From: Candidatus Phocaeicola faecipullorum
GTDB lineage: Bacteria > Bacteroidota > Bacteroidia > Bacteroidales > Bacteroidaceae
Length of the DNA: 40,372 nt
Reading direction: 5' to 3'
NCBI GenBank assembly: GCA_018884025.1
Contig: JAHLFB010000018.1
Location: forward strand, 1 to 40,372
Shown piece after piece: positions 7,816 through 14,945 of this stretch. The position numbers were made by a program, and so were the translations under genes. The notes beneath the pieces are model-generated. The model was not told the origin of the DNA, searched no databases, and was given only the letters and a program-made list of their open reading frames with translations. Every line of letters begins with the position of its first letter. Within the stretch, counting starts at the first letter, position 1.

Positions 7816-7972
7816 GTTGGTCTTATTATTGTTTTGAATAGTATATCCAACGCCATTTTGTTATAAGATTAAATTCGACAAGTTGGTTTTATTATTGTTT
7901 TGAATGGTATATCCAACAATTTGAACAAAGGTAGTAAAATAATTTAGGTTGGTTTTGAATAGTATATCCAAC
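7816..7972 (+). CRISPR. Mini CRISPR array: three repeats, two 30-nt spacers
   Basis: Repeat 1 at 7816-7851 (36 nt) and repeat 2 at 7882-7917 (36 nt) differ at two positions (repeat positions 7 and 25). Repeat 3 at 7948-7972 is 25 nt because of an 11-nt internal deletion. Each begins GTTGG and ends TATATCCAAC, so the ends are a 5-bp inverted repeat, as in many CRISPR repeats. Spacers are 7852-7881 and 7918-7947, both exactly 30 nt and unrelated to each other. The damaged repeat is distal to cas12f, the usual end for decay, so the leader side faces the gene and transcription should be on the plus strand. The last 20 nt, the part expected to remain in a mature crRNA, are kept in all three copies (one A/G change in repeat 2). 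Confidence 0.9.
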
Positions 7973-8071
7973 TATTAAGTCGTCTGCGATGATGTGCGCA
8001 TGGGTGTTAATAATCGTGTCTTTTTTTACTGATTTTAGTTATAAGGTAATATACTTATAAGGGATATTATT
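7973..8071. other. Non-coding gap between the CRISPR array and the HU upstream repeats
   Basis: No gene is seen. A weak GC-containing fold around the TGTGCGCA at 7993-8000 is followed by seven T at 8021-8027 and could end the array transcript, but the pairing is poor. The rest is AT-rich without clear structure. Confidence 0.3.
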
Positions 8072-8153
8072 GCTAACGCATGTAGTTGCTTATCACATAC
8101 GTTAGTAATCAATCGTTGCATACGTTAGTAATAAGAAGCGACTAACGTATGTA
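8072..8153. repeat. Four ~12-bp elements in alternating orientation upstream of the HU gene
   Basis: GCTAACGCATGTA (8072-8084), CATACGTTAGTA (8096-8107), CATACGTTAGTA (8119-8130) and ACTAACGTATGTA (8141-8153). The outer two are inverted relative to the inner two, and starts are 22-24 bp apart, about two helical turns. This is the spacing of protein-binding sites on one DNA face. They lie just before the HU promoter. Confidence 0.75.
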
Positions 8154-8170
8154 ATAATCTGCAAGAAAAC

Positions 8171-8200
8171 TTTGTCATTTCAAATAAAATTGTAACTTTG
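8171..8200 (+). promoter_or_regulatory. Promoter of the HU-like gene
   Basis: TTTG (8171-8174), 18 nt, then TAACTTTG (8193-8200). The start codon is at 8237 after a strong AAGGAGG ribosome site (8225-8231), rare in this order, which fixes the start there and not at the upstream TTG at 8198. Confidence 0.65.
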
Positions 8201-8236
8201 CCATTACAGTCCCCACTAATAAAAAAGGAGGTCAGT

Positions 8237-8755
8237 ATGTACAAGTACAAGCTCGTAAAGAAAATCAATCCGCAGGATAAGGAAGCACCTAAGAAATGGT
8301 ATGCAATTCCTATCAGCGAAGTTCCCCAGACTGTAAAAGCCATGACACGTGCAGCTACGGAAAACACAACAACTGCTCCCATAGAAATGGAAGCCGCTCT
8401 TGAATTACTTGGAAGACACGCACGTCAGCAATTGCAGCAGGGACACACAGTAAGAGTAGGTGATTTAGGTACTATACGTGTTTCGTTTAAAAGTGACGGT
8501 GTAGAAAACATTACCGATTTCAATGCCGGAGCAATGATTAAGAATCCACGTATCATATTCACTCCAAGCAAGGAATTTCGTGAAAGTGTACTCCAAGGTA
8601 TTCAATTCCAAAATGCCGGAGTATTGGACGAAGGCATCAGCTATGCCAGCCTTGCAGACTATAAAAAAGCCAAAGGCATTACTTCTGGTGGAAGTGATGA
8701 CGGTGGCGGCAGCGGTACCGGAGGCAGTGACGGAGGTGGAGGTGAATTAACATAA
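8237..8755 (+). CDS. HU-like DNA-binding protein with Gly-rich tail
   Basis: 172 residues from the ATG at 8237. It follows the Bacteroidales HU-HIG pattern: an N-terminal strand ending in KKWYAIPI, helices with VKAMTRAATENTTTAPIEMEAALELLGRHARQQL broken up over residues 30-65, HTVRVGDLGTIRVSF, then a C-terminal stretch NPRIIFTPSKEFRESV that stands for the HU arm and last helix. The final 22 residues are Gly/Ser/Asp-rich (GGSDDGGGSGTGGSDGGGG), probably disordered. It should bind and bend DNA in the nucleoid. The amidase gene often found next to such HU genes in Bacteroidales is missing here. Four repeated elements precede its promoter and may be its own or another architectural protein's binding sites. 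Confidence 0.8.
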   Translation: MYKYKLVKKINPQDKEAPKKWYAIPISEVPQTVKAMTRAATENTTTAPIEMEAALELLGRHARQQLQQGHTVRVGDLGTIRVSFKSDGVENITDFNAGAMIKNPRIIFTPSKEFRESVLQGIQFQNAGVLDEGISYASLADYKKAKGITSGGSDDGGGSGTGGSDGGGGELT

Positions 8756-8784
8756 AATCCGTCAATATATTGAATAGTCATTAT

Positions 8785-8850
8785 AATAAGTCTGTTTTCT
8801 TTCATTATAAACGAACTGGGGACTGATATATGAAAGAAAGCTGGCTTATT
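8785..8850. repeat. Imperfect 21-bp inverted repeat after the HU gene
   Basis: The arms 8785-8805 and 8830-8850 are complementary except for a central block: AATAAG/CTTATT at the base and TTTCTTTCAT/ATGAAAGAAA next to the 24-nt loop. It may act as a weak terminator or RNA fold for the HU transcript. The loop holds GGGGACTG (8818-8825), the inverse of CAGTCCCC (8207-8214) in the HU leader. Confidence 0.45.
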
Positions 8851-8935
8851 AATATTTAATATCCCCAAATATTAAACTAAAAATTGGCAAATCACAATAG
8901 TATAATATAGAATCAAGGAAAATTTATGAGCTATA

Positions 8936-8976
8936 AATCAGTGGATAACTTATATTTATAAGTATAATCACTGATT
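8936..8976. promoter_or_regulatory. Nested palindrome upstream of the XRE gene (operator candidate)
   Basis: AATCAGTG (8936-8943) is the perfect inverse of CACTGATT (8969-8976), and inside them ACTTATA (8948-8954) is the inverse of TATAAGT (8957-8963). Both share nearly the same centre. Position 19 nt before an HTH gene fits autoregulation. Confidence 0.5.
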
Positions 8977-8994
8977 GTTTAACAACGCATCGCA

Positions 8995-9432
8995 ATGAAG
9001 AAAATCAAAATATCAGAAGACCAAATAAGTAGGAATGATGGAAAGATTATAATATCTCTTCCCGTAAATAAGACAATTTCTGGATATAATACTCGTGAAA
9101 ACAAGTGTAAAAAGCCATTTGTAGCTGACATTGATGGGCGGCTTTATCTTTTACATCCTATAAATATTATTTCATCAGAGAACGGGGAATTCATTTTTAT
9201 AGAAGCTGAGATGCCGGATCGCACCATGAATTATGCTGAAATTATTGGTTGGCAAATAAAATGCGCTCGTAAGGAAGCTGGACTCACTTGTGAAGAACTG
9301 GCAGATCGCGCACACGTACGTGCTAAAACAGTATATATTACTGAGAGTGGCAAAGCCAACATGAAGATAGATCTTATATGCACCCTTGCTGAAGCTCTTA
9401 ACATGGATGTTACTCTGACACCTATGGAGTAG
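8995..9432 (+). CDS. XRE-family helix-turn-helix protein
   Basis: 145 residues. The C-terminal third is a canonical five-helix XRE domain: IGWQIKCARKEAGLTCEELA, then ADRAHVRAKTVYITESGKAN and ICTLAEALNMDVTLTP. The N-terminal 75 residues form a beta-rich segment (IIISLPVNKTISGY, PFVADIDGRLYLLHP) that I do not recognise. The layout, a small N-terminal domain with HTH at the C-terminus, is seen in HigA/MqsA-like antitoxins, but no toxin-sized gene lies directly beside it. A nested palindrome just upstream is a plausible self-binding site. The double-HTH gene follows after 65 nt and may be co-transcribed. Confidence 0.75.
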   Translation: MKKIKISEDQISRNDGKIIISLPVNKTISGYNTRENKCKKPFVADIDGRLYLLHPINIISSENGEFIFIEAEMPDRTMNYAEIIGWQIKCARKEAGLTCEELADRAHVRAKTVYITESGKANMKIDLICTLAEALNMDVTLTPME

Positions 9433-9497
9433 TGATAATATGCATTATATATGACTATTGAAAGAACTCTGATTTTAAAAAAACATTATTGGACTTT

Positions 9498-10466
9498 ATG
9501 GATGATTTAGATAGACAGATAATAGAATTGTATCAGAACAATGTGAAAATAGTTGAAATTTGCCGTCAATTGGGTACCCATACACAAAGAATTTACAAGA
9601 CTCTTCGTGAAAACAATATATCGGAAAAGAAAAGATATAGATTTACTCAGGAAACTCAAGAAAAAATGTTGGAAATGCTTCGTGGCGGTATGTCATCGCT
9701 TGAAGTAGCTAAAGAGTTCGGATGCGATAGAGGAATATTGCAGAGATTGATGCAAAGAAATAATATTCCTCTACAGGTTGGTCGTCCATGGCATCGTCGC
9801 AATGACAAGACGGAACATGAAGAAGTTCTCAAAACTCAGGAGTCAGAAAATCAGCAAGTGGATAGGAATACATACGATATGTCTGAGGTACTTCGTCGTG
9901 AGGTCATGGCGCCTGAGAACCGTACATATATTGCATGTTTCCATAAGAGCAGGCAGCAAGTCAGTTCGGCTGCGGAGGCTGTATCTTTTCTGTATTCTGT
10001 CATGTCACGTCGTTTCACACTTTCTCCAGAAGATGTCAGGGGGATAGAAGATGCGTTTCGTCAGGTTCAGGAGTCCGACAAACCACGTCAGGCTATTGTC
10101 TGTCCCCTCAGTATAAATGATAATTTGCGATTCAAGATTTTACTGGCTCCGGAAGTATCTGAGAAATACGGTGAGTTTAGTCGCCGGAATGACTTTCGTA
10201 TCCTTGATGGAGTGAAGAAGGAATGGCGCAGTTTTAATCCCGGAATGTACAGTTTTTATATTCCAGTAGGTGTGTATTCGGGGAATGGCGACGCAGTGAA
10301 GTATTACGATTTCAAAGGTACTGTTCAGGCGGAATGTAAGGAACAAGCCTATGAGCGTGCCATTGATAAGCTAAAATCTGAGGTCGGAGAGGAACGTTTT
10401 AACAATCTGAAAGTACCGGGCAAGTATAGCGACAAGGTGAAATTCAACTTCAAGTCTATGGATTGA
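9498..10466 (+). CDS. Uncharacterised protein with two N-terminal HTH motifs
   Basis: 322 residues from the ATG at 9498; the frame is open to a TTG at 9489, and the ATG gives a better start, MDDLDRQI. Residues 1-40 (QIIELYQNNVKIVEICRQLG) and 48-90 (MLRGGMSSLEVAKEFGCDRG) are two successive homeodomain-like/Hin-type HTH units, as in transposases and resolvases. Residues 130-322 are a mixed alpha/beta region with no motif I know; IDNLR- or DDE-type catalytic clusters are not evident. It may be a domesticated transposase DNA-binding part or a regulator of the island. It ends before a bidirectional terminator. Confidence 0.6.
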   Translation: MDDLDRQIIELYQNNVKIVEICRQLGTHTQRIYKTLRENNISEKKRYRFTQETQEKMLEMLRGGMSSLEVAKEFGCDRGILQRLMQRNNIPLQVGRPWHRRNDKTEHEEVLKTQESENQQVDRNTYDMSEVLRREVMAPENRTYIACFHKSRQQVSSAAEAVSFLYSVMSRRFTLSPEDVRGIEDAFRQVQESDKPRQAIVCPLSINDNLRFKILLAPEVSEKYGEFSRRNDFRILDGVKKEWRSFNPGMYSFYIPVGVYSGNGDAVKYYDFKGTVQAECKEQAYERAIDKLKSEVGEERFNNLKVPGKYSDKVKFNFKSMD

Positions 10467-10535
10467 AAAAATGACGGTAACTTTTTATTACCACCATAAA
10501 AATATCAGATATATTTCAAGTAAAACGGTTCAAAC

Positions 10536-10574
10536 GACAACGAGGATGCATTTTGGAAATGCACCCTCGCTGTC
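10536..10574. terminator. Bidirectional terminator between the double-HTH gene and mutB
   Basis: CGAGGATGCATTT (10541-10553) pairs with AAATGCACCCTCG (10557-10569), one G-U or A-C mismatch depending on strand, with a 3-nt loop; GACA/TGTC extends the stem. It serves converging genes. Confidence 0.7.
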
Positions 10575-10595
10575 TTTCTGTTATAATATAGTATA

Positions 10596-12746
10596 TTACT
10601 CTTCAGTTTCCATCAACAGTTCCATAACCTGGCAAGCAGATTTTGCTACTGATGTACCAGGACCGAAGATAGCCATAACGCCTGCCTTGTAGAGGAAGTC
10701 ATAGTCCTGAGCAGGGATTACACCACCTGCAAATACAAGGATATCTTCACGGCCAAGTTTCTTCAGCTCGGCGATAATCTGTGGGATAAGAGTCTTGTGA
10801 CCAGCTGCAAGTGAAGAAACACCTACTGCATGAACGTCGTTTTCCACTGCATCGCGTGCTGCTTCTTCCGGAGTCTGGAACAATGGTCCCATGTCAACGT
10901 CGAAACCGCAGTCGGCGAAACCTGTTGCTACAACTTTTGCACCACGGTCGTGTCCGTCCTGACCCATCTTGGCAATCATTACACGTGGGCGGCGACCTTC
11001 TTTCTTCGCAAATTCTTCTGTCAGTTCGCAAGCTCTTGCGAAATCTGCATCTTTCTTACTTTCTGATGAATACACGCCTGATATTGTTCTGATTATTGCT
11101 TTATAACGTCCTACTACCACTTCGCAAGCATCTGAGATTTCTCCCAATGTAGCGCGAACTCGTGCTGCTTCTACTGCTAGTTCAAGCAAGTTGCCCTTAC
11201 CTGTCTTCACACATTCTGTGATTGCTGCAAGAGCCTTGTCAACTTCAGCCTGGTTGCGGCCTTCCTTCAAGCGGCGGAGGTTTTCAATCTGTTCCTGACG
11301 AACGGCTGTATTATCGACTTCAAGGATATCAATTGGATCTTCTTTTTCAAGACGGTATTTGTTTGTACCGACGATAGTCTGTTCTCCAGAGTCGATACGT
11401 GCCTGAGTGCGGGCAGCAGCTTCTTCAATACGCATCTTAGGAATACCTGTTTCGATAGCCTTGGCCATACCGCCCAGACGTTCGATTTCCTGAATGTGTT
11501 CCCAAGCTTTGTGAGCAAGTTCGTTTGTAAGAGCCTCAACATAATAAGAACCGCCCCATGGGTCAACATTCTTGCATATCTGAGTTTCTTCCTGGATATA
11601 AATCTGAGTGTTACGTGCGATACGTGCAGAGAAGTCTGTAGGAAGTGCGATGGCTTCGTCAAGCGCGTTTGTATGCAGTGACTGAGTGTGACCAAGCGCG
11701 GCAGCCATAGCTTCGATACAAGTACGGCCTACGTTGTTGAATGGGTCCTGTTCTGTGAGCGACCATCCTGAAGTCTGTGAGTGAGTACGCAATGCCAGTG
11801 ACTTAGGGTTCTTTGGATTGAACTGTTTTACAATCTTAGCCCAAAGCATACGAGCGGCACGCATCTTTGCAATTTCCATGAAATGGTTCATACCGATAGC
11901 CCAGAAGAATGATAGGCGAGGAGCAAAGGCGTCGATGTCGATACCTGCAGCTACACCGGCACGTAGATATTCAAGACCGTCGGCAAGAGTATAAGCCAAC
12001 TCGATGTCTGCTGTAGCACCTGCTTCCTGCATGTGGTAACCTGAGATAGAGATTGAGTTGAACTTAGGCATCTTCTGTGAAGTATATTCGAAGATGTCAG
12101 AGATAATCTTCATTGAGAATGCGGGTGGGTAGATGTATGTGTTACGCACCATGAACTCCTTAAGGATATCGTTCTGGATTGTACCTGCCATTTCTTCAAG
12201 TTTCGCACCTTGTTCAAGTCCGGCATTGATATAGAAAGCCATAACAGGAAGCACCGCACCGTTCATGGTCATTGAAACGGACATCTTGTTCAATGGAATA
12301 CCGTCGAACAGAACCTTCATGTTTTCGAGCGAACAGATAGATACTCCGGCTTTACCAACGTCGCCCACTACACGTGGATGGTCAGGGTCATAACCGCGGT
12401 GAGTAGGAAGGTCGAACGCTACTGAAAGACCTTTCTGTCCAGATGCAAGGTTACGGCGATAGAATGCGTTTGATTCTTCGGCTGTAGAGAATCCTGCATA
12501 CTGGCGGATAGTCCAAGGGCGGAAAGTGTACATCATTGAGTAAGGACCACGAAGATAAGGAGGAATACCTGCTACGTAGTCCAGATGTTCCATTCCTTCA
12601 AGGTCTTCTTTTGTATAGACCGGTTTTACCTGAATCTGTTCCGGTGTTCTCCAATTGGCTTCGATGCCATTGGCTTTCTGCCATTCCATGCCGTTCTTAG
12701 GCTGGAATCCGGCATATATATCGATGTTTTTGAAATTCGGTTTCAT
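10596..12746 (-). CDS. mutB: Methylmalonyl-CoA mutase large (catalytic) subunit
   Basis: 716 residues, full length. The TIM-barrel half contains [26 protein letters not shown] split over residues 60-90, [23 protein letters not shown] and [23 protein letters not shown]. The C-terminal domain binds adenosylcobalamin through [10 protein letters not shown], where His599 is the lower cobalt ligand, followed by [10 protein letters not shown] and FAGGVIP. The enzyme interconverts succinyl-CoA and (R)-methylmalonyl-CoA, the key step of propionate formation in Bacteroidales. It follows mutA with a 2-nt gap, so both subunits come from one message. No epimerase, decarboxylase or MeaB chaperone gene is in the window. 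Confidence 0.96.
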   Translation of the reverse strand: MKPNFKNIDIYAGFQPKNGMEWQKANGIEANWRTPEQIQVKPVYTKEDLEGMEHLDYVAGIPPYLRGPYSMMYTFRPWTIRQYAGFSTAEESNAFYRRNLASGQKGLSVAFDLPTHRGYDPDHPRVVGDVGKAGVSICSLENMKVLFDGIPLNKMSVSMTMNGAVLPVMAFYINAGLEQGAKLEEMAGTIQNDILKEFMVRNTYIYPPAFSMKIISDIFEYTSQKMPKFNSISISGYHMQEAGATADIELAYTLADGLEYLRAGVAAGIDIDAFAPRLSFFWAIGMNHFMEIAKMRAARMLWAKIVKQFNPKNPKSLALRTHSQTSGWSLTEQDPFNNVGRTCIEAMAAALGHTQSLHTNALDEAIALPTDFSARIARNTQIYIQEETQICKNVDPWGGSYYVEALTNELAHKAWEHIQEIERLGGMAKAIETGIPKMRIEEAAARTQARIDSGEQTIVGTNKYRLEKEDPIDILEVDNTAVRQEQIENLRRLKEGRNQAEVDKALAAITECVKTGKGNLLELAVEAARVRATLGEISDACEVVVGRYKAIIRTISGVYSSESKKDADFARACELTEEFAKKEGRRPRVMIAKMGQDGHDRGAKVVATGFADCGFDVDMGPLFQTPEEAARDAVENDVHAVGVSSLAAGHKTLIPQIIAELKKLGREDILVFAGGVIPAQDYDFLYKAGVMAIFGPGTSVAKSACQVMELLMETEE

Positions 12747-12748
12747 AG

Positions 12749-14659
12749 TTATTTAATTCCTAACTTTTCGTTATACTCTTTTAAAGTTTCCAATACGTTG
12801 CAGCGAACGTGGATGAAGTTCTCAATACCTGCTGCCTTAAGATCGTCCATGCATGCCGGAGCACCTGCCACGATATACATTGCGCGTCCGTCCAGTGCCT
12901 TGAATGCAGGGATTGCGTATTCTGCATATTCGTCATCGCTTGAACACATCACTACGATGTCAGCATTAGCCTTCATTGCAGCTTCCACACCTTCTTCTAC
13001 TGTAGCAAAGCCGAGGTTATCGATAACTTCATATCCGGCACATGCAAGGAAGTTGCAAGAGAACTGTGCACGGGCCTGACGCATAGCAAGGTTACCGATA
13101 GTGAGCATGAATGCTTTAGGACGCTTGCCTGAATGTTCTGTCTGCAGACGGAGAGCTTCGAATTCGCTTGCTGCGCGTGACTTGTCAAGAGCCATGTAAG
13201 GAGCGGCTTCTTCTGTTCCGTGGCTGCATCCGCAGTTGCACTTGCATTCTTCAGGAGTCTTTTCGCCTGCCATTTCAGAGAAGTTAGGATACTGGTTTGT
13301 ACCGAGGAGTATCTCCTTGCGTTTAGAAACAGCCTCATGACGAGCCTTGTTGCTGGCATTTACAGTTTCCTGTACCTTGTTAGCTTTTACAGCTGCAAGG
13401 AAACCGCCTTCGTCTTCAGTAGCCAGGAACAGGTTCCATGCCTGCTGAGCTATAGAAGCAGTAAGGTTCTCGATATAATATGAGCCGGCTGCCGGGTCAA
13501 CTATACGGTTGAGGTGAGATTCTTCCTTAAGCAGCAACTGCTGGTTGCGTGCCAGACGTTCTGAGAATTCGTTAGGAGTTTCGTAAACACTGTCGAAAGG
13601 AGTCACTGTGATAGAGTTTACACCTGCCAGAGCAGCACTCATGGCTTCAGTCTGAGTACGGAGCAGATTTACATGAGCATCGAAAAGTGTAAGGTTGAAT
13701 TTGGATGTTTCAGCATGTGCAACCATCTTGCAAGCGCAGTAGCAAGTACCGTCTGCACCAGTGTTAGAACAGTCTTTACGAGGACATTGAGGATTATATT
13801 CTTTTACGATGTTAGCCCAAAGCATACGAGCGGCACGGAATTTTGCGATTTCCATGAAATAGTTTGAGCTGATACCGAAGTTGAATTTTATTTTCTTTGC
13901 GGCTAGAGCTGCTGGAACGCCTGCCTCTACCATCTGATTAAGATATTCATTACCCCAAGAGAGTGCATATCCCAATTCCTGATAAATATATGCACCGGAA
14001 TTATTAAGGTCAACACAGTTTACGGTAATACAACGGAATTTTGGATATTCTGCCAAAACCTCAACAAGTTTCTTTGCGTTGGCAATAAGTCCGCTTCTGT
14101 CTTTGCCTTTGCCTAACATCTTGCTGATAGGGTCGAAGTTGACAGAACCCTGCAAACTCTTAGGATCGTATCCTTTTTCCTTGAAATAAGCTACAAGTAA
14201 TTCTGCCAGTTCTACTGTATGTCCCTGACATGTAGAGAAGTTCAGTTCTACGCAGTCACAGCAGATGTCTTTCAGCAGTGTAGCTATATATTCGGAACTT
14301 AAATCAGATGCCTTTACTTTAAATCCAAGTGAATCAACGCCTTTGTTTAGCAAGTCCAGAGCCTTGGCATTTGCTTCAGTCGGATCAATGACTTTTATAT
14401 CCTGACGTATGAACCAAGTATTGTCGTCTTTTTTTATTCCTCTTACGTATGGGAATTCTCCGGGAAGTCCTTCTGTTGTTTTCAGTCCTTCAAGATCTTC
14501 TTTGCGGTAAAAAGGTTTAACTTTAAATCCTTCGTTGGTTTTCCATACCAACTTCTTTTCAAAATCAGCGCCTTTAAGGTCAACTGTAATCTTATCCAAC
14601 CATTCCTGTGTGCTTACGGAAGGGAAATCGGAAAAGAGTTTTTCTTTACTATCTGCCAT
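12749..14659 (-). CDS. mutA: Methylmalonyl-CoA mutase small (non-catalytic) subunit
   Basis: 636 residues, same two-domain plan as MutB but without the DxHxxG cobalamin motif, as expected for the small subunit of the heterodimer. Barrel markers are YVRGI near 71, the [17 protein letters not shown] segment at 274-290, [26 protein letters not shown] split near 315-340 and [14 protein letters not shown] at 387-400. The C-terminal flavodoxin-like part begins about residue 510. Unusual are two cysteine clusters, Cys292/297/306/308/310 and Cys472/474/476/478 (CKCNCGC), and CCDC at 133-136. It is first in the operon with mutB; a -7 box lies 70 nt upstream. Confidence 0.93.
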   Translation of the reverse strand: MADSKEKLFSDFPSVSTQEWLDKITVDLKGADFEKKLVWKTNEGFKVKPFYRKEDLEGLKTTEGLPGEFPYVRGIKKDDNTWFIRQDIKVIDPTEANAKALDLLNKGVDSLGFKVKASDLSSEYIATLLKDICCDCVELNFSTCQGHTVELAELLVAYFKEKGYDPKSLQGSVNFDPISKMLGKGKDRSGLIANAKKLVEVLAEYPKFRCITVNCVDLNNSGAYIYQELGYALSWGNEYLNQMVEAGVPAALAAKKIKFNFGISSNYFMEIAKFRAARMLWANIVKEYNPQCPRKDCSNTGADGTCYCACKMVAHAETSKFNLTLFDAHVNLLRTQTEAMSAALAGVNSITVTPFDSVYETPNEFSERLARNQQLLLKEESHLNRIVDPAAGSYYIENLTASIAQQAWNLFLATEDEGGFLAAVKANKVQETVNASNKARHEAVSKRKEILLGTNQYPNFSEMAGEKTPEECKCNCGCSHGTEEAAPYMALDKSRAASEFEALRLQTEHSGKRPKAFMLTIGNLAMRQARAQFSCNFLACAGYEVIDNLGFATVEEGVEAAMKANADIVVMCSSDDEYAEYAIPAFKALDGRAMYIVAGAPACMDDLKAAGIENFIHVRCNVLETLKEYNEKLGIK

Positions 14660-14728
14660 AGTTGATTAGGTTTATATAAATAGGTTATATTTTAAATTTG
14701 TACTTGATTATTTTAGTACCATCTTAGG

Positions 14729-14736
14729 CAAAGATA
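14729..14736 (-). promoter_or_regulatory. Candidate -7 box for the mutAB operon
   Basis: The minus strand reads TATCTTTG, about 70 nt upstream of the mutA start. A TTG lies 17 nt further upstream (CAA at 14754-14756), slightly short of the usual spacing. Confidence 0.5.
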
Positions 14737-14881
14737 CAAATTTCTTCCAATCTCAACCATTTTCTGTCGGGAAATACACGATGTATAAACATTTATTTTA
14801 TAATGCAGAAGATATTTTTAGACTATTGTAAACTCTATGTGGCAAAAAAAGTTTAGGATTTGTTACTTTTAATCTGTTTAA

Positions 14882-14913
14882 TTTGATACCTTATTATTTT
14901 TTAACTACTTTTG
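14882..14913 (+). promoter_or_regulatory. Promoter of the AspT/YidE-like transporter gene
   Basis: TTTG (14882-14885), 20 nt, then TACTTTTG (14906-14913); the start codon is 33 nt downstream. Confidence 0.75.
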
Positions 14914-14945
14914 CCGGAAGTTATTTATGTGTTATTTTATAAACT

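Larger units (their letters stand above)
14660..14945. other. Divergent intergenic region mutA / transporter
   Basis: It contains a minus-strand -7 box for mutA and a complete plus-strand promoter for the AspT-like gene (both listed). I see no cobalamin riboswitch features such as a GCCACTG box in either strand. Confidence 0.5.

Noticed and set aside
8033..8049. Partial match of spacer 1 (GTTATAAG core) to DNA just downstream of the array
   Set aside because: Only about 13 of 17 bases in AT-rich sequence; expected by chance.
8072..8153. A second CRISPR array upstream of the HU gene
   Set aside because: Units are about 12 bp, alternate in orientation and have spacers of only 10-12 nt.
8198..8236. 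TTG start for the HU-like gene
   Set aside because: It overlaps the promoter box; AAGGAGG precedes the ATG at 8237.
14660..14945. Cobalamin riboswitch before the B12-dependent mutase genes
   Set aside because: No B12-box-like core or expected helices seen on the minus strand.
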